64,000 nt of DNA from Arthrobacter cheniae. GTDB taxonomy: Bacteria; Actinomycetota; Actinomycetes; Actinomycetales; Micrococcaceae. Within the stretch, counting starts at the first letter, position 1, and every line of letters begins with the position of its first letter. Made by a program: the position numbers and the translations under genes. This document shows positions 55,466 to 64,000 of this stretch, piece by piece. A model generated the notes under the pieces. It was not told where the DNA came from and did not search any database. It saw nothing but the letters and a program-made list of their open reading frames with translations. The DNA lies in NCBI RefSeq assembly GCF_003602275.1, contig NZ_QZVT01000003.1:186001-250000 (forward strand), written 5' to 3'.

Positions 55466-58158
55466 CGCTTCGCGAACACGGAGCGCAGTTGCTTGCGGTT
55501 GTGCACGCCCAGCTTGGACATCGCCCGGTGCACGTACCCCTCGGCAGTACGGATGGACCAGTGCTCCGCAGCAGCGATGTCCTTGTTGGACGCGCCTCGG
55601 GCAACCATCCTCGCCACAGCGCGTTCGCGCTCCGTCAGGGCCTGGCGGGTGAGTGACCGTCGCCTCTCCACCGAGGTCTGCCGCAGGATCTGTTCCGCGC
55701 GGACGAAGATGAGGGGGTCGTCGTCGCGCGCACGCAACTCGACGGCGAGGAGTGCCGAGGAACCCGCCAGATCGTGATGACCGATGGTCAGGGCCGCTTC
55801 GGCGGCTTCCAGCAGCAGCGCTGGGTCCTGCGCGAGGATTCCCTTGCTCAGGAGCAGGCTCGATCCCGCCAGCGGACTGCCGAGTTCGCTGGACCGCACC
55901 GACAGCCGATGAGCAGCGGAGTGTTCTCCAAGGCGCACCGCCTGGGTGAGGAGGACGAGCTCGATGCCCTTGTTTCCGCGGGCGAGCTCGCGGTCCGCTG
56001 CGCGCAGCATCACCTGGGCCCCGCCGGATTCATCCAGCAGGGACGCGGTGAGCACGGTGAAGTAGTCGGTGGTGTGCCGGGAGACCCAGCCGCGGTACCG
56101 CTCCGGCTGCGCGACAAGGTCGAGATAGGCCCGGGCGGCCTCGTCCTGGCCGTCGAGTGCGTAGGCGTACGCCGCGGCCGCCTCGGTGGCGGGAAGCAGC
56201 CCGAACCTGTCGTCCATCCTCAGTTGGGCCATCGCAGGAAGGAGCAGCGGAAGCGCATCCCTGCTGCGACCCGAGCCCGCCAGCAGCAGGCCCGCCATGC
56301 TTTCGGCCCACGCCTCGTCCTGGACGTCGCGATGCGAGGAGGACACGTCGTGGAGACGCTCGAGCGCCTCGTCGAGCTGTCCGGCCAGGGCCAGGGAGAG
56401 CACGGAACTGCGGTGTGCCTCCGCCCGGTCGCGCGGAGAGGAAGCGGTGTGGGGGCTCCGCGCAAGCACCTCTCCCAGCACACCGGCGCGCTCGTGCTGC
56501 CCCGTCGCGGCGAGAGCGAGCATCAGCATGCCTTTCGTCCTGATGGCGGTGGAGGAATAGTCGAGGGTCGAGGTGAGGAGGTCGGACGAGGAACCCGCCA
56601 CCTCCAGGTAGCGACCGTCGAGCAGGCTCAGCTCCAGGCGCAGGAGGATCAGCTCCGCCCTGAGGTGCTCGCCGTCTGCTCCTGGCACGGCCGAACAGTC
56701 GGCCTCGCAGTCGACGAGCGCGGTGGGCAGCCACTCCTCGGCGGGCGCCTGCCGCATCCTGACGCGCACGCCTGCCAGGCGCAGTGCTGCCCGCACGGCC
56801 GGCTGGAGGTCAGGGGCCTGCAGGAGTGAATCGATCGCGGACCGGGCCCCGTCCGCTTCGGAGTGGTCGAGGGCAAGGCGCGCGTATTCGATGACGGCGT
56901 CGGGGTGTTCCTGCCAGCCACTCAGGTGGGCGAGGAACGAGCGCACCAGATGGGGAATCGCCAGCTGGTTCGCGTACCTGGCCGACCGCAGGAGGCGCGT
57001 TCCGGTGATGGGGGCACCCGCCTGCATGAGCCAGGCGGTAAGGACGATGTCGGACGCGGGAGGCAGGTCCTCGTGTCGCTCGATCTCGTCGAGTGCCTCG
57101 GTGACCGCCGGCTCCGGTACACGGGCGAGTGCAGCTCGAAATGCTGCTCCAGCGACCGGGTCGTCGATGGTGACGGTGGGACCGTCGCTCCACAGCACCC
57201 GGACGAGCCCGGCCTGCTGCAGCCCGTCGACCTCCACCTGGGGCACGTAACGCAGGAGCATCGGCAGGGGCAACGTCCCGAGGATGCACAGGAGGGCGAT
57301 GGTCTTCCGCGCTTCACCGGACGTGGCGTCGAGGCTGTTCACGCCGATGCGGGAATCAGCGACATCGTCCTCCGGCGGCAACCAGCGCTGCGTCCAGATC
57401 CCCTCCCGATATTCCGCCTGGCCCGAATCACGTGCCAACGGGATCATCGCCCGGAGATTGCCGGCCTTCCCGCCGCTATCCGTCCACAGCGCGACCACCA
57501 GGGCGCGCGAGACCGCAGCGCCCAGCACCTTCTCCACCAGTTCCCGGGTCTGCTCGAGTGTCAGGGGTTCGACGTCGATCCGCTCGAGTGCCTGGTTCCG
57601 CCATAGTTCGACGAAGGGCTCGGGCGTCCGCTGTAGCTGCTCGGTGATGACCACGAGCCGCACCGACTCGACCGATGCGAGGTGGGCGAGGACGGCAGCC
57701 GATTCCGGGTCCAGGTCCTCCACATTGTCGACGACGACGATGGGCCTGCTGCCGGGCATGCGGCCGAACAGCGCCTGAAGCGCCGTGAGAAGCACAAGGG
57801 GGTGCCGCGCGACCCGTTCGTCGAGATCGACAAGCAGCACGGTCAGCGCGCTGTACGGTACGCCCGCTCCGATACTCGACCCCCGGATGTACAGGACCTC
57901 CGCCTCCCCGGGCAGGGTGTTCACGGCATGTCGCGCAACCGCTGTCTTGCCCTGGCCCGCCGCACCCACGATCAGTACACCCGAAGCATTCGGATCGAGG
58001 AGCACTTCCTTCACCCGGCCCGTCTCGGCATCACGTCCGACGAGTGGCCACACGCCTCGCGGCACGCGCTCGTCCGGGAAGACACCCGCGCCCATACCGA
58101 ACCTCGAGCCGACGCCGCCTGCACTGTGCAGACTCGCGGCGTCCATGTACTGCGTCAT
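55462..58158 (-). CDS. LuxR-family regulator with AAA domain (LAL type), gene 1
   Basis: Second LAL regulator, 898 residues, with the same layout: Walker A GAAGQGKTAVARHA, Walker B IVVVDNVEDLDP, a long helical repeat region and a C-terminal LuxR helix-turn-helix (LTERERAVARMVARGASNKDI, then RTAEGYVHRAMSKLG). It is a distant paralogue of the overlapping downstream gene. The ATG at 58158 has a GGGGATG stretch about 6 bases before it. As first gene of the pair it is read from the 407-bp divergent region shared with the glycosyltransferase operon, so a role in controlling that operon is plausible but inferred. Confidence 0.93.
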   Translation of the reverse strand: MTQYMDAASLHSAGGVGSRFGMGAGVFPDERVPRGVWPLVGRDAETGRVKEVLLDPNASGVLIVGAAGQGKTAVARHAVNTLPGEAEVLYIRGSSIGAGVPYSALTVLLVDLDERVARHPLVLLTALQALFGRMPGSRPIVVVDNVEDLDPESAAVLAHLASVESVRLVVITEQLQRTPEPFVELWRNQALERIDVEPLTLEQTRELVEKVLGAAVSRALVVALWTDSGGKAGNLRAMIPLARDSGQAEYREGIWTQRWLPPEDDVADSRIGVNSLDATSGEARKTIALLCILGTLPLPMLLRYVPQVEVDGLQQAGLVRVLWSDGPTVTIDDPVAGAAFRAALARVPEPAVTEALDEIERHEDLPPASDIVLTAWLMQAGAPITGTRLLRSARYANQLAIPHLVRSFLAHLSGWQEHPDAVIEYARLALDHSEADGARSAIDSLLQAPDLQPAVRAALRLAGVRVRMRQAPAEEWLPTALVDCEADCSAVPGADGEHLRAELILLRLELSLLDGRYLEVAGSSSDLLTSTLDYSSTAIRTKGMLMLALAATGQHERAGVLGEVLARSPHTASSPRDRAEAHRSSVLSLALAGQLDEALERLHDVSSSHRDVQDEAWAESMAGLLLAGSGRSRDALPLLLPAMAQLRMDDRFGLLPATEAAAAYAYALDGQDEAARAYLDLVAQPERYRGWVSRHTTDYFTVLTASLLDESGGAQVMLRAADRELARGNKGIELVLLTQAVRLGEHSAAHRLSVRSSELGSPLAGSSLLLSKGILAQDPALLLEAAEAALTIGHHDLAGSSALLAVELRARDDDPLIFVRAEQILRQTSVERRRSLTRQALTERERAVARMVARGASNKDIAAAEHWSIRTAEGYVHRAMSKLGVHNRKQLRSVFAKR

Positions 58159-58565
58159 AGCTCATCCCCATCGCCCGCGTAGCCCGACGTCGGCCCAGCC
58201 CGCCGTCGGGAAGCGCCCTTTCCGCTACTACCGTAGTTTCGCCGAATCATACGCGACGTCGCGGACACTTCTACCCGCGCCGGTACTTTTGCGTCCTCTC
58301 CGGCCCTCGCCGGATCCGCACACGATTCCTTTCCTCCGCGCGTAGGTCGAACGGCTTTACTCGCGCGTCATGGGATCCGACCCAAGTATTGCTGCGCGTG
58401 ATTGGGGCGTCGGGCACGGTGTCATGCCGATCAGGGGGCTCATAACCTCGAATCATGCCGCTGGGGGCAGCGTGACTGCGTAACTGCAATGTCGTCGAAC
58501 GTCCGATCGAGCGCTCCCGCCCCGTAACCCGGCACCCAAGAGCACATCCATCAATTGGAGGTTCC
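58159..58565. promoter_or_regulatory. Divergent intergenic region between regulators and polysaccharide operon
   Basis: 407 bp without a gene. It should hold promoters for both directions. On the minus strand TATGAT at 58246-58251 is a good -10 for the regulator pair; on the plus strand TAACCT at 58443-58448 is a weaker candidate, and TTGGAGG at 58554-58560 is the ribosome site of the glycosyltransferase gene. The sequence is less GC-rich than its surroundings. No clear LuxR-type palindrome is visible. Confidence 0.5.
58246..58251 (-). promoter_or_regulatory. -10 box for the LAL regulator pair
   Basis: TATGAT on the minus strand, close to the consensus, about 88 bases before the ATG. No matching -35. 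Confidence 0.4.
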
Positions 58566-59960
58566 ATGACTACCTCACCCGGCCCGGAATCCACGGGCAA
58601 CCTGTTCGATCTACTCTCGGACGTCCAGCTTCCGGCACTCGACCTTTCCGACTGGACGTCCTACCTGCCCCTTGCCCTTGCCGGCGCCATCGTATGGTCG
58701 CTGTGGCTCTACAGGGTGATCCTCTCGCGTCGGGCCAGGCCCATCGTCAACGACTTCCGGACCACCACCTCGGTCATCGTGCCCTCCTTCCACGAGGACA
58801 CCGAGATCCTCATGGCATGCCTGGAGACCTGGCGGAAGCAGGATCCTGACGAGATCATCATCGTGCTCGACCTGGCGGACACCGAGGCCTACAGCCGCCT
58901 CGTCGCTCTCGACGACGCGCGGATCAAGCCGGTGCTCTTCCCCCACGCCGGAAAGCGCTCCGCGCTGGGCGAAGGCATGCGCCGTGCAACGGGCGAGCTG
59001 TACATCCTGACCGATTCGGATACCTTCTGGCAGCCCAACCTGTTGGCGTCCGTCCAGATGCCGTTCGCGGATCCCGACGTCGGAGGTGTCAGCACGCAGC
59101 AGAACGTCTACGAGCGGACGACGAGCGTCTGGCGGCGCGTCGCCGATTGGCTCGTGAACCTGCGGTACTACGACTACGTGCCCGCAATGGGGCGCGCAGG
59201 TGCCGTCGCATGCATCTCCGGACGCACCGGTGCCTACCGCAGATCAGCGGTCCTCCCCGTCCTCGAGAACCTCGAGGACGAGTTCTTCCTCGGGCGGCGC
59301 TGCGTCTCGGGCGACGACGGTCGACTCACCTGGCTGGTCCTGGCCTCCGGCTTCAAGACCGTCCACCAGTCCAGTGCACGAGCCCTGTCGATGTTCCCCT
59401 CGACCTTCCGTGCATTCGTCAAGCAGCGCATCCGATGGAGCCGGAACTCCTACCGCTGCTACCTCACGGCCGTGTACAAGGGATGGCTCTGGCGGGTCCC
59501 CTTCGTCACGAAGATCACGGTGCTGCAGATCCTGCTGACACCGGTGACCATGGGAGTGACCATGGGCTACCTCGTCTTCAGTCGGCTGGAACTGACGCCG
59601 GTCGCAGCTGCCCTCGCCCTGGGCTGGATCCTGCTGGGCCGCGGTGTCCGCGGATTCTCCCACCTGCGACGCCACCCGAAGGAAATCGTCCTCCTGCCCC
59701 TCGTCACCGCCGTCGTGATCTTCATCGCCCTGCCCATCAAGATCTACGCCTTCTTCACGATGAACAAGCAGGGCTGGCTGACCCGCCACGCCGATTCGAC
59801 CGGTGGGGACGGCCAGACCTCGGCCTCGCTGTCGCAGGCGCAGTCATTCCCCCAGGCCCAGCGCGTCGCCCCGCACTCCGAGCAGGCTCCCTCTTCTCCC
59901 ATCCCCGTGGCCGTCGCCATGCCGGTGGAAGCAGAGCAGCTGACGGTGGGCGCACGATGA
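58566..59960 (+). CDS. Processive family 2 glycosyltransferase (hyaluronan/cellulose synthase-like)
   Basis: Membrane glycosyltransferase of 464 residues. One N-terminal helix (~33-50), a GT-A domain, then about four helices at the C-terminal side (~300-400). Catalytic signs of processive synthases are present: TSVIVPSFHED, the metal-binding DSD at 150-152, EDEFFLG and SGDDGRLT, and QRIRW (287-291), the QxxRW motif that holds the growing chain. Such enzymes polymerise and export hyaluronan, cellulose, alginate-like or other beta-glycans. Next to beta-helix proteins and UDP-glucose dehydrogenase, a glucuronate-containing polymer is likely; the exact sugar is not shown. TTGGAGG precedes the ATG. 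The stop overlaps the next gene (ATGA). Confidence 0.92.
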   Translation: MTTSPGPESTGNLFDLLSDVQLPALDLSDWTSYLPLALAGAIVWSLWLYRVILSRRARPIVNDFRTTTSVIVPSFHEDTEILMACLETWRKQDPDEIIIVLDLADTEAYSRLVALDDARIKPVLFPHAGKRSALGEGMRRATGELYILTDSDTFWQPNLLASVQMPFADPDVGGVSTQQNVYERTTSVWRRVADWLVNLRYYDYVPAMGRAGAVACISGRTGAYRRSAVLPVLENLEDEFFLGRRCVSGDDGRLTWLVLASGFKTVHQSSARALSMFPSTFRAFVKQRIRWSRNSYRCYLTAVYKGWLWRVPFVTKITVLQILLTPVTMGVTMGYLVFSRLELTPVAAALALGWILLGRGVRGFSHLRRHPKEIVLLPLVTAVVIFIALPIKIYAFFTMNKQGWLTRHADSTGGDGQTSASLSQAQSFPQAQRVAPHSEQAPSSPIPVAVAMPVEAEQLTVGAR

Positions 59961-61885
59961 GCCGGGTCACTATGCCCCTCGTGGGCCGACGCATCCTTCC
60001 CGTGCTCCTGGCCGTCGGGCTGGCCCTGCCGGCCGCTGCAACTCCCGCATTCGCTGCAGAGGCGCCCGAACCCGCCCCGACGTCGGACCTTCAGCCGACC
60101 TCGGACAACGAGATCGGGGACCTGGGAACGGCCACCGTCGCGGACGGAACCGACTACCCGGGGAACCCTGAGCTGGAGGCCGCCCTCGTCGCCGACGAGG
60201 ACAGGCGCCTGACCGAGGTGCGGACCGTGGCGTCCATGGTCCGCTGGCGCAACCTCGACGTGAAGACGGCGTACCGGCTGTCTGCAGGGTCGGCCTACTC
60301 CCTCGTGCTGACCTCCCGCGACGAGGCGTACACCGTGGAGAGCCTCCTCGAGCTCGCTCCGCAGACGTTCGTGCGGCAACCGGATGGGTCATTCCTGCTG
60401 TCCGAGCACCTGGTGGTCCAGAACGGCGCGACCCTCGACCTCTCGGAACCCGGGGGTCTCGAGCTCAAGCTGGCCAGTGATGCGAAAGGTTTCGTCTCCA
60501 TCGTCAACTACGGAGGTACCCTCAAGCTCAGCGGGTCCGAGGGTAATCCCGTGAGCATCCGCAGCTGGGATCGCGACAAGGGAACCGATGACACACTCAC
60601 TGACGACGGTCGCGCGTACATCCGCTCGATCGGCGGCCAGGTGGCTCTGAACTACGTGGAACTGAGCCAGATGGGCTTCTGGAGCGGCCGGACGGGCGGA
60701 CTGTCCCTGACCGGTACGGATCGTCCCAGTACCGGAACCCTCGCCACCTTCGGCAGGGACGTGAAGGCCGGCGTCGAAGCACTGAACGGTGCACAGTCCC
60801 CGGACTCCCCGCAGGCACCTGTCGACGGCGTCCTGCCGGCCGGCGAGCTCCCGTTGCCCGACGTCGACCTCACGGATCCCACCTACAGCTATGTCTCTGC
60901 CTCGATCTCGGACACCGTCATCGACGGGAACGCCTTCGGGCTCTTCATCGCGAACGCCAACGGCGTGGACATCAAGGACACCAAGGTTCGTGGGAGTCTC
61001 GCCGACGGGATGGTCATGCACCGGTACGTCACCAACGCGGCGGTCGGCAAGACGGAGTCCAGTGGGAACGCGGGTGACGGCTTCGTGCTCTCACGGGCGA
61101 CGACGGGAATCGTGCTCAGTGAAGTGACGGCACGGGACAACCGGCGCAACGGGATCTCCATCGAGGGCCAGCCCCTGGCCAACGGTCCCAGCGCAACAGG
61201 AATCTCCCTCGGGAGGTACGGCAACAACTCCGTTGCGAACAGCACTGCGGCCGGCAACGGCCGCTACGGTATCGAGGTCATCGGAGGGGACAACGTGGGC
61301 GTGCACGCCAACAACATCACCGGCAACACGATGGGCATCGTCGTCAGGGACGGCGCGCGGAACGTCAGCGTCGTCGGCAACCAGCTGCGGGACCAGGTCA
61401 GCCAGGGCATCGCCGTCAGGGACACGGTCCTGGACGCCACGGTGTCGGGGAACATCGTCGACGGAGGTGAGATCGGCATCTACGTGCGGGATTCCATCGC
61501 CGACGTCGGACGCAACACCCTCACGGGCCTCACGAACCACGGGATCACGATCGTCGGAGCAACGGAGGGGACTTCGATCGCGCAGAACACCATCGCGGGC
61601 AAGGGACCGAGCGCCGTCGATTCACGACGATCCGAAAACATCACCGTGACGGGCAACACCACGAGCGCCTGGAACGACACCACGCCCTGGCTGATCGCCC
61701 TGAAGAACTTCTTCCAACCGTTGACGGTCCTCTGGCTCCTCCTCGCGATGATCGTCGTCTTCACGGCGATCAAGGGCGCAGGCCGTAGCCGGGACAAGAA
61801 ACATCCCTACGAGGACAAGGTGCCGCTCACGGTCATCACCGGCAGTACGACCGGTGGACGCAGAACGGCAGGACTAGGCCTATGA
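59957..61885 (+). CDS. Membrane-anchored right-handed beta-helix protein
   Basis: Exported protein of 642 residues. A cleavable signal peptide (to PAFA-A near residue 34), an N-terminal mixed domain to ~300, then parallel beta-helix repeats (~300-590) with Asn-rich turns such as NNITGNTMGIVVRDGARNV and GNIVDGGEIGIYVRD. One membrane helix near the end (LTVLWLLLAMIVVFTAIKG) leaves a basic cytoplasmic tail. The fold is that of polysaccharide lyases and uronan C5-epimerases (NosD/AlgG-like repeats). I cannot name catalytic residues. The ATG at 59957 overlaps the glycosyltransferase stop; a longer in-frame start lies inside that gene and is rejected. Likely modifies or guides the nascent polymer outside the membrane. 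Confidence 0.88.
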   Translation: MSRVTMPLVGRRILPVLLAVGLALPAAATPAFAAEAPEPAPTSDLQPTSDNEIGDLGTATVADGTDYPGNPELEAALVADEDRRLTEVRTVASMVRWRNLDVKTAYRLSAGSAYSLVLTSRDEAYTVESLLELAPQTFVRQPDGSFLLSEHLVVQNGATLDLSEPGGLELKLASDAKGFVSIVNYGGTLKLSGSEGNPVSIRSWDRDKGTDDTLTDDGRAYIRSIGGQVALNYVELSQMGFWSGRTGGLSLTGTDRPSTGTLATFGRDVKAGVEALNGAQSPDSPQAPVDGVLPAGELPLPDVDLTDPTYSYVSASISDTVIDGNAFGLFIANANGVDIKDTKVRGSLADGMVMHRYVTNAAVGKTESSGNAGDGFVLSRATTGIVLSEVTARDNRRNGISIEGQPLANGPSATGISLGRYGNNSVANSTAAGNGRYGIEVIGGDNVGVHANNITGNTMGIVVRDGARNVSVVGNQLRDQVSQGIAVRDTVLDATVSGNIVDGGEIGIYVRDSIADVGRNTLTGLTNHGITIVGATEGTSIAQNTIAGKGPSAVDSRRSENITVTGNTTSAWNDTTPWLIALKNFFQPLTVLWLLLAMIVVFTAIKGAGRSRDKKHPYEDKVPLTVITGSTTGGRRTAGLGL

Positions 61886-63111
61886 AACGCATCACTGCAT
61901 CCATCATCATCACCGCCCTGGCGGCATTTCTCGCCGGCGTGCTGGTGACGCTCGCCATCGTCGCTCCCCTGCTCGCCCCGTCCGGCGCCCCACCTGTCGC
62001 CTCGACGAACGACGACGGCGCACAGGCAACACCGCCGACCGCCACCGCATTCCCCACTCCGGCGCAAGCAACCCTTGCACCCCGGGCGACCGCGACGAGC
62101 GGGTCCGGCAACGGAGATGAGAAGACGGAGGAACCCGACGACGAGGAGAACGAGGAACCCATCACCGCACCGGGTATCGAGGCCCAGGCCCAGCCGGGGC
62201 AGGCCGATCTTCCCGACTACAGGAAGCTCGAATGTCCTGCTGCAACCCAGCAGGTCGCCACGAGCGCGGAACTGGCGGATGCGCTGGAGTCAGCCGCACC
62301 CGGCGATGTCATCCGGCTCGCCGACGGCGTCTACGGCGGGCCGTTCGTAGCCCGCTCGTCAGGTACGGCAGTGGAGCGGATCTTCCTCTGCGGTGGACGC
62401 GGTGCCGTCCTCGACGGCGGCAGCATCAAGGGCGGTTACGTCCTGCACCTCGACCAGGCGGAGCACTGGGCCCTGATCGGCTTCACCGTCCGTAACGGGC
62501 AGAAGGGCGTCATGGCCGATGCGACAACCGGAACCTTCATTCAGGATCTGGCCGTCACGGGCATCGGGGACGAGGCGATCCACCTCCGGAACAACAGCAC
62601 GGCGAACGTCGTCCTCAACAACACGATCAGCAACACGGGACTGCGCAAACCGAAATTCGGTGAGGGCGTCTATATCGGCTCCGCCGAGAGCAACTGGTGC
62701 ACCGTGACCGAGTGCCTCCCCGACCGCAGCGACCGGAACGTCATCGCCGGCAACACGATCAGCGGAACGACCTCCGAGAGCATCGATGTGAAGGAAGGAA
62801 CAGTGAACGGCCTGATCATCGACAACACCTTCGACGGGTCCGACCTGTCCGGCGCCGATTCCTGGGTCGACGTCAAGGGGACGGCCTGGACCATCACCGG
62901 CAACCGGGGCGAGAACACTCCGCTCGACGGGTTCCAGACGCACGAGATCATCGACGGCTGGGGCACCCGAAACCTGTTCGCCGACAACACGGCCATCGTC
63001 AACGGAGCAGGTCATGCGATAGCGACCCGCCCCGAACGAGCGAACATCGTCGACTGCGCGAACCTCGTGGAGAACGCAGGAGAGGGCCTCACGAACGCGG
63101 ACTGCCGCTGA
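61882..63111 (+). CDS. Second right-handed beta-helix protein, N-terminally anchored
   Basis: Protein of 409 residues. An N-terminal hydrophobic segment (about 6-32) acts as signal or anchor; a Pro/Thr/Glu-rich linker (33-115) follows; residues ~120-409 form a parallel beta-helix with VIRLADGVYGGPF (typical opening of pectate lyase/chondroitinase B-like folds), IHLRNNSTANVVLNNTISNTG and VIAGNTISGTTSESIDVKEG. Six Cys may make disulfides. The start overlaps the previous gene by 4 bases. Probable polysaccharide lyase or epimerase acting outside the cell on the polymer made by this operon; the activity is not proven by the sequence. Confidence 0.87.
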   Translation: MKRITASIIITALAAFLAGVLVTLAIVAPLLAPSGAPPVASTNDDGAQATPPTATAFPTPAQATLAPRATATSGSGNGDEKTEEPDDEENEEPITAPGIEAQAQPGQADLPDYRKLECPAATQQVATSAELADALESAAPGDVIRLADGVYGGPFVARSSGTAVERIFLCGGRGAVLDGGSIKGGYVLHLDQAEHWALIGFTVRNGQKGVMADATTGTFIQDLAVTGIGDEAIHLRNNSTANVVLNNTISNTGLRKPKFGEGVYIGSAESNWCTVTECLPDRSDRNVIAGNTISGTTSESIDVKEGTVNGLIIDNTFDGSDLSGADSWVDVKGTAWTITGNRGENTPLDGFQTHEIIDGWGTRNLFADNTAIVNGAGHAIATRPERANIVDCANLVENAGEGLTNADCR

Positions 63112-63218
63112 GCCACGGCTCACTACCGCACCTGCACCACCGAGCACGTACCTTCCTGGCTACACCCATCCCGAAAACAGCCCGATCATCACCTCACCCA
63201 CCATGTCTGGAGCATGTC

Positions 63219-64000
63219 ATGACCATCACCCACATCTCGGAAGCACAGTCGACCTCGAGCGACTCCCCCATCATCGAACAGCCGCGTATGTCGGTGATCG
63301 GTACGGGCTACCTCGGCGCAACCCACGCCATCTGCATGGCCACCCTCGGCTACGACGTCGTCGGCGTCGACGTCGACGAGAACAAGGTCGCGGCCCTCCA
63401 GTCCGGGCGGGTGCCCTTCTTCGAGCCGGGACTCCCCGAGCTCCTGCGCACCGCACTCGACTCCGGGCGCCTGCGCTTCACCACCGATTTCGCGGATGCG
63501 GCAGCGTCCGCCGACGTCCACTTCATCTGCGTGGGCACCCCCCAGGCGAAAGATTCTCCCGCCGCCGACATGCAGTACGTCGATGCCGCTGTCTCCCGGC
63601 TCGCCGCGCACCTGGACCGGCCTGCGCTGATCGTCGGGAAGTCCACGGTTCCCATCGGGACGGCGGATCGGCTGACCACCCTGGTGCAGGAGATCGCGCC
63701 GGCCGGTACTGCGGTCCAGCTGGCCTGGAATCCCGAGTTCCTGCGGGAGGGCTACGCAATTCAGGACACCCTGCGACCGGACCGGCTCGTGTTCGGAGTC
63801 AGCTCCGACTGGGCTCGCGAGCAGCTGAGCCGCTGCTACACCGCGCTGCTCGCCGCCGAGGTTCCCCTGGTGGTCACGGACCTGGCCACCGCCGAACTGG
63901 TGAAGGTCGCGGCCAACTCGTTCCTCGCCACCAAGATCTCCTACATCAATGCCATGGCCGAGGTCTGCGAGGCGACCGGAGCTGATGTCAGCCTCCTGGC
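63219..64000 (+). CDS. ugd: UDP-glucose 6-dehydrogenase, partial (runs off the window)
   Basis: The first 260 codons of a nucleotide-sugar dehydrogenase; no stop is reached before the window ends. NAD-binding motif VIGTGYLGATHA, then FFEPGLPELL, FICVGTP, GKSTVPIGTADRL, WNPEFLREGYAI and AELVKVAANSFLATKISYIN are in the order expected for UDP-glucose dehydrogenase. The catalytic Cys (FGGSCFPKD-type motif) would come just past the edge. It oxidises UDP-glucose to UDP-glucuronate, the donor for hyaluronan-like or glucuronan polymers. GDP-mannose dehydrogenase is a less likely alternative. 107 bp separate it from the beta-helix gene; the ATG at 63219 is preceded by GGAG about 9 bases upstream. Confidence 0.9.
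   Translation, partial: MTITHISEAQSTSSDSPIIEQPRMSVIGTGYLGATHAICMATLGYDVVGVDVDENKVAALQSGRVPFFEPGLPELLRTALDSGRLRFTTDFADAAASADVHFICVGTPQAKDSPAADMQYVDAAVSRLAAHLDRPALIVGKSTVPIGTADRLTTLVQEIAPAGTAVQLAWNPEFLREGYAIQDTLRPDRLVFGVSSDWAREQLSRCYTALLAAEVPLVVTDLATAELVKVAANSFLATKISYINAMAEVCEATGADVSLL

Noticed and set aside
63219-64000. GDP-mannose dehydrogenase (alginate-type) for the last gene
   Set aside because: FFEPGLPELL and NPEFLREGYAI fit UDP-glucose dehydrogenases better. The missing C-terminal part could still change this.

Overview
The window is high-GC DNA from an actinobacterium, most likely an Arthrobacter-like member of the Micrococcaceae. This is inferred from the gene families, GTG starts, TANNNT -10 boxes and gene order. 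I see 39 protein-coding genes, one of them cut by the right edge. I see no tRNA, rRNA, CRISPR array, insertion sequence or prophage.

Layout. (1) 43-20524, all minus strand: two tandem giant cell-surface proteins of about 2040 residues (Ig/cadherin-like plus fibronectin III repeats), then a MoxR ATPase, a DUF58 protein, a membrane transglutaminase-fold protein, a PP2C phosphatase and an FHA protein. The last four genes overlap or nearly touch. The set resembles the PFNA cluster described in Bifidobacterium, but has two giants, no kinase inside the window part of the cluster, and a transglutaminase whose catalytic Cys position is Asp. (2) 20700-24399, minus: class III nucleotide cyclase, PH-domain membrane protein, biotin ligase BirA and an SDR oxidoreductase. 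(3) 24635-34932, mostly plus: acyl-CoA carboxylase beta and epsilon subunits, a PaaI thioesterase, a DUF885 protein, a 1.2-kb repeat-filled gap, a dicarboxylate/amino-acid symporter, a secreted AMIN-like protein, Maf, and the biotinylated carboxylase alpha subunit. The order PH-birA-accD-accE-maf-accA matches Mycobacterium tuberculosis Rv3278c-Rv3285 with extra genes inserted. The same palindrome, TGTAGG-N3-CCTACA, lies upstream of both carboxylase genes. (4) 35002-38745, minus: a Ser/Thr kinase overlapping a lipoprotein gene, and an MFS transporter. (5) 38923-44237: an LpdA-type flavoprotein, then purine nucleoside phosphorylase, phosphosugar mutase and deoxyribose-phosphate aldolase, a nucleoside-salvage set. 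(6) 44329-52624: Mfd, small conserved proteins, an orphan histidine kinase, and SufS-SufU. (7) 52805-58158, minus: two overlapping large LuxR-type (LAL) regulators. (8) 58566-64000, plus and divergent from them: a processive family-2 glycosyltransferase, two extracytoplasmic beta-helix proteins and a UDP-glucose dehydrogenase. The first three genes overlap by 4 bases. This looks like a locus for making and editing a uronic-acid exopolysaccharide.

Together the genes link cell-envelope assembly under phospho-signalling, biotin-dependent acyl-CoA carboxylation (birA acting on accA), nucleoside catabolism, and an inducible extracellular polysaccharide. A recurrent oddity is tandem duplication beginning at gene 3' ends, with the stop codon inside the first repeat copy (28879, 34929, 50784).
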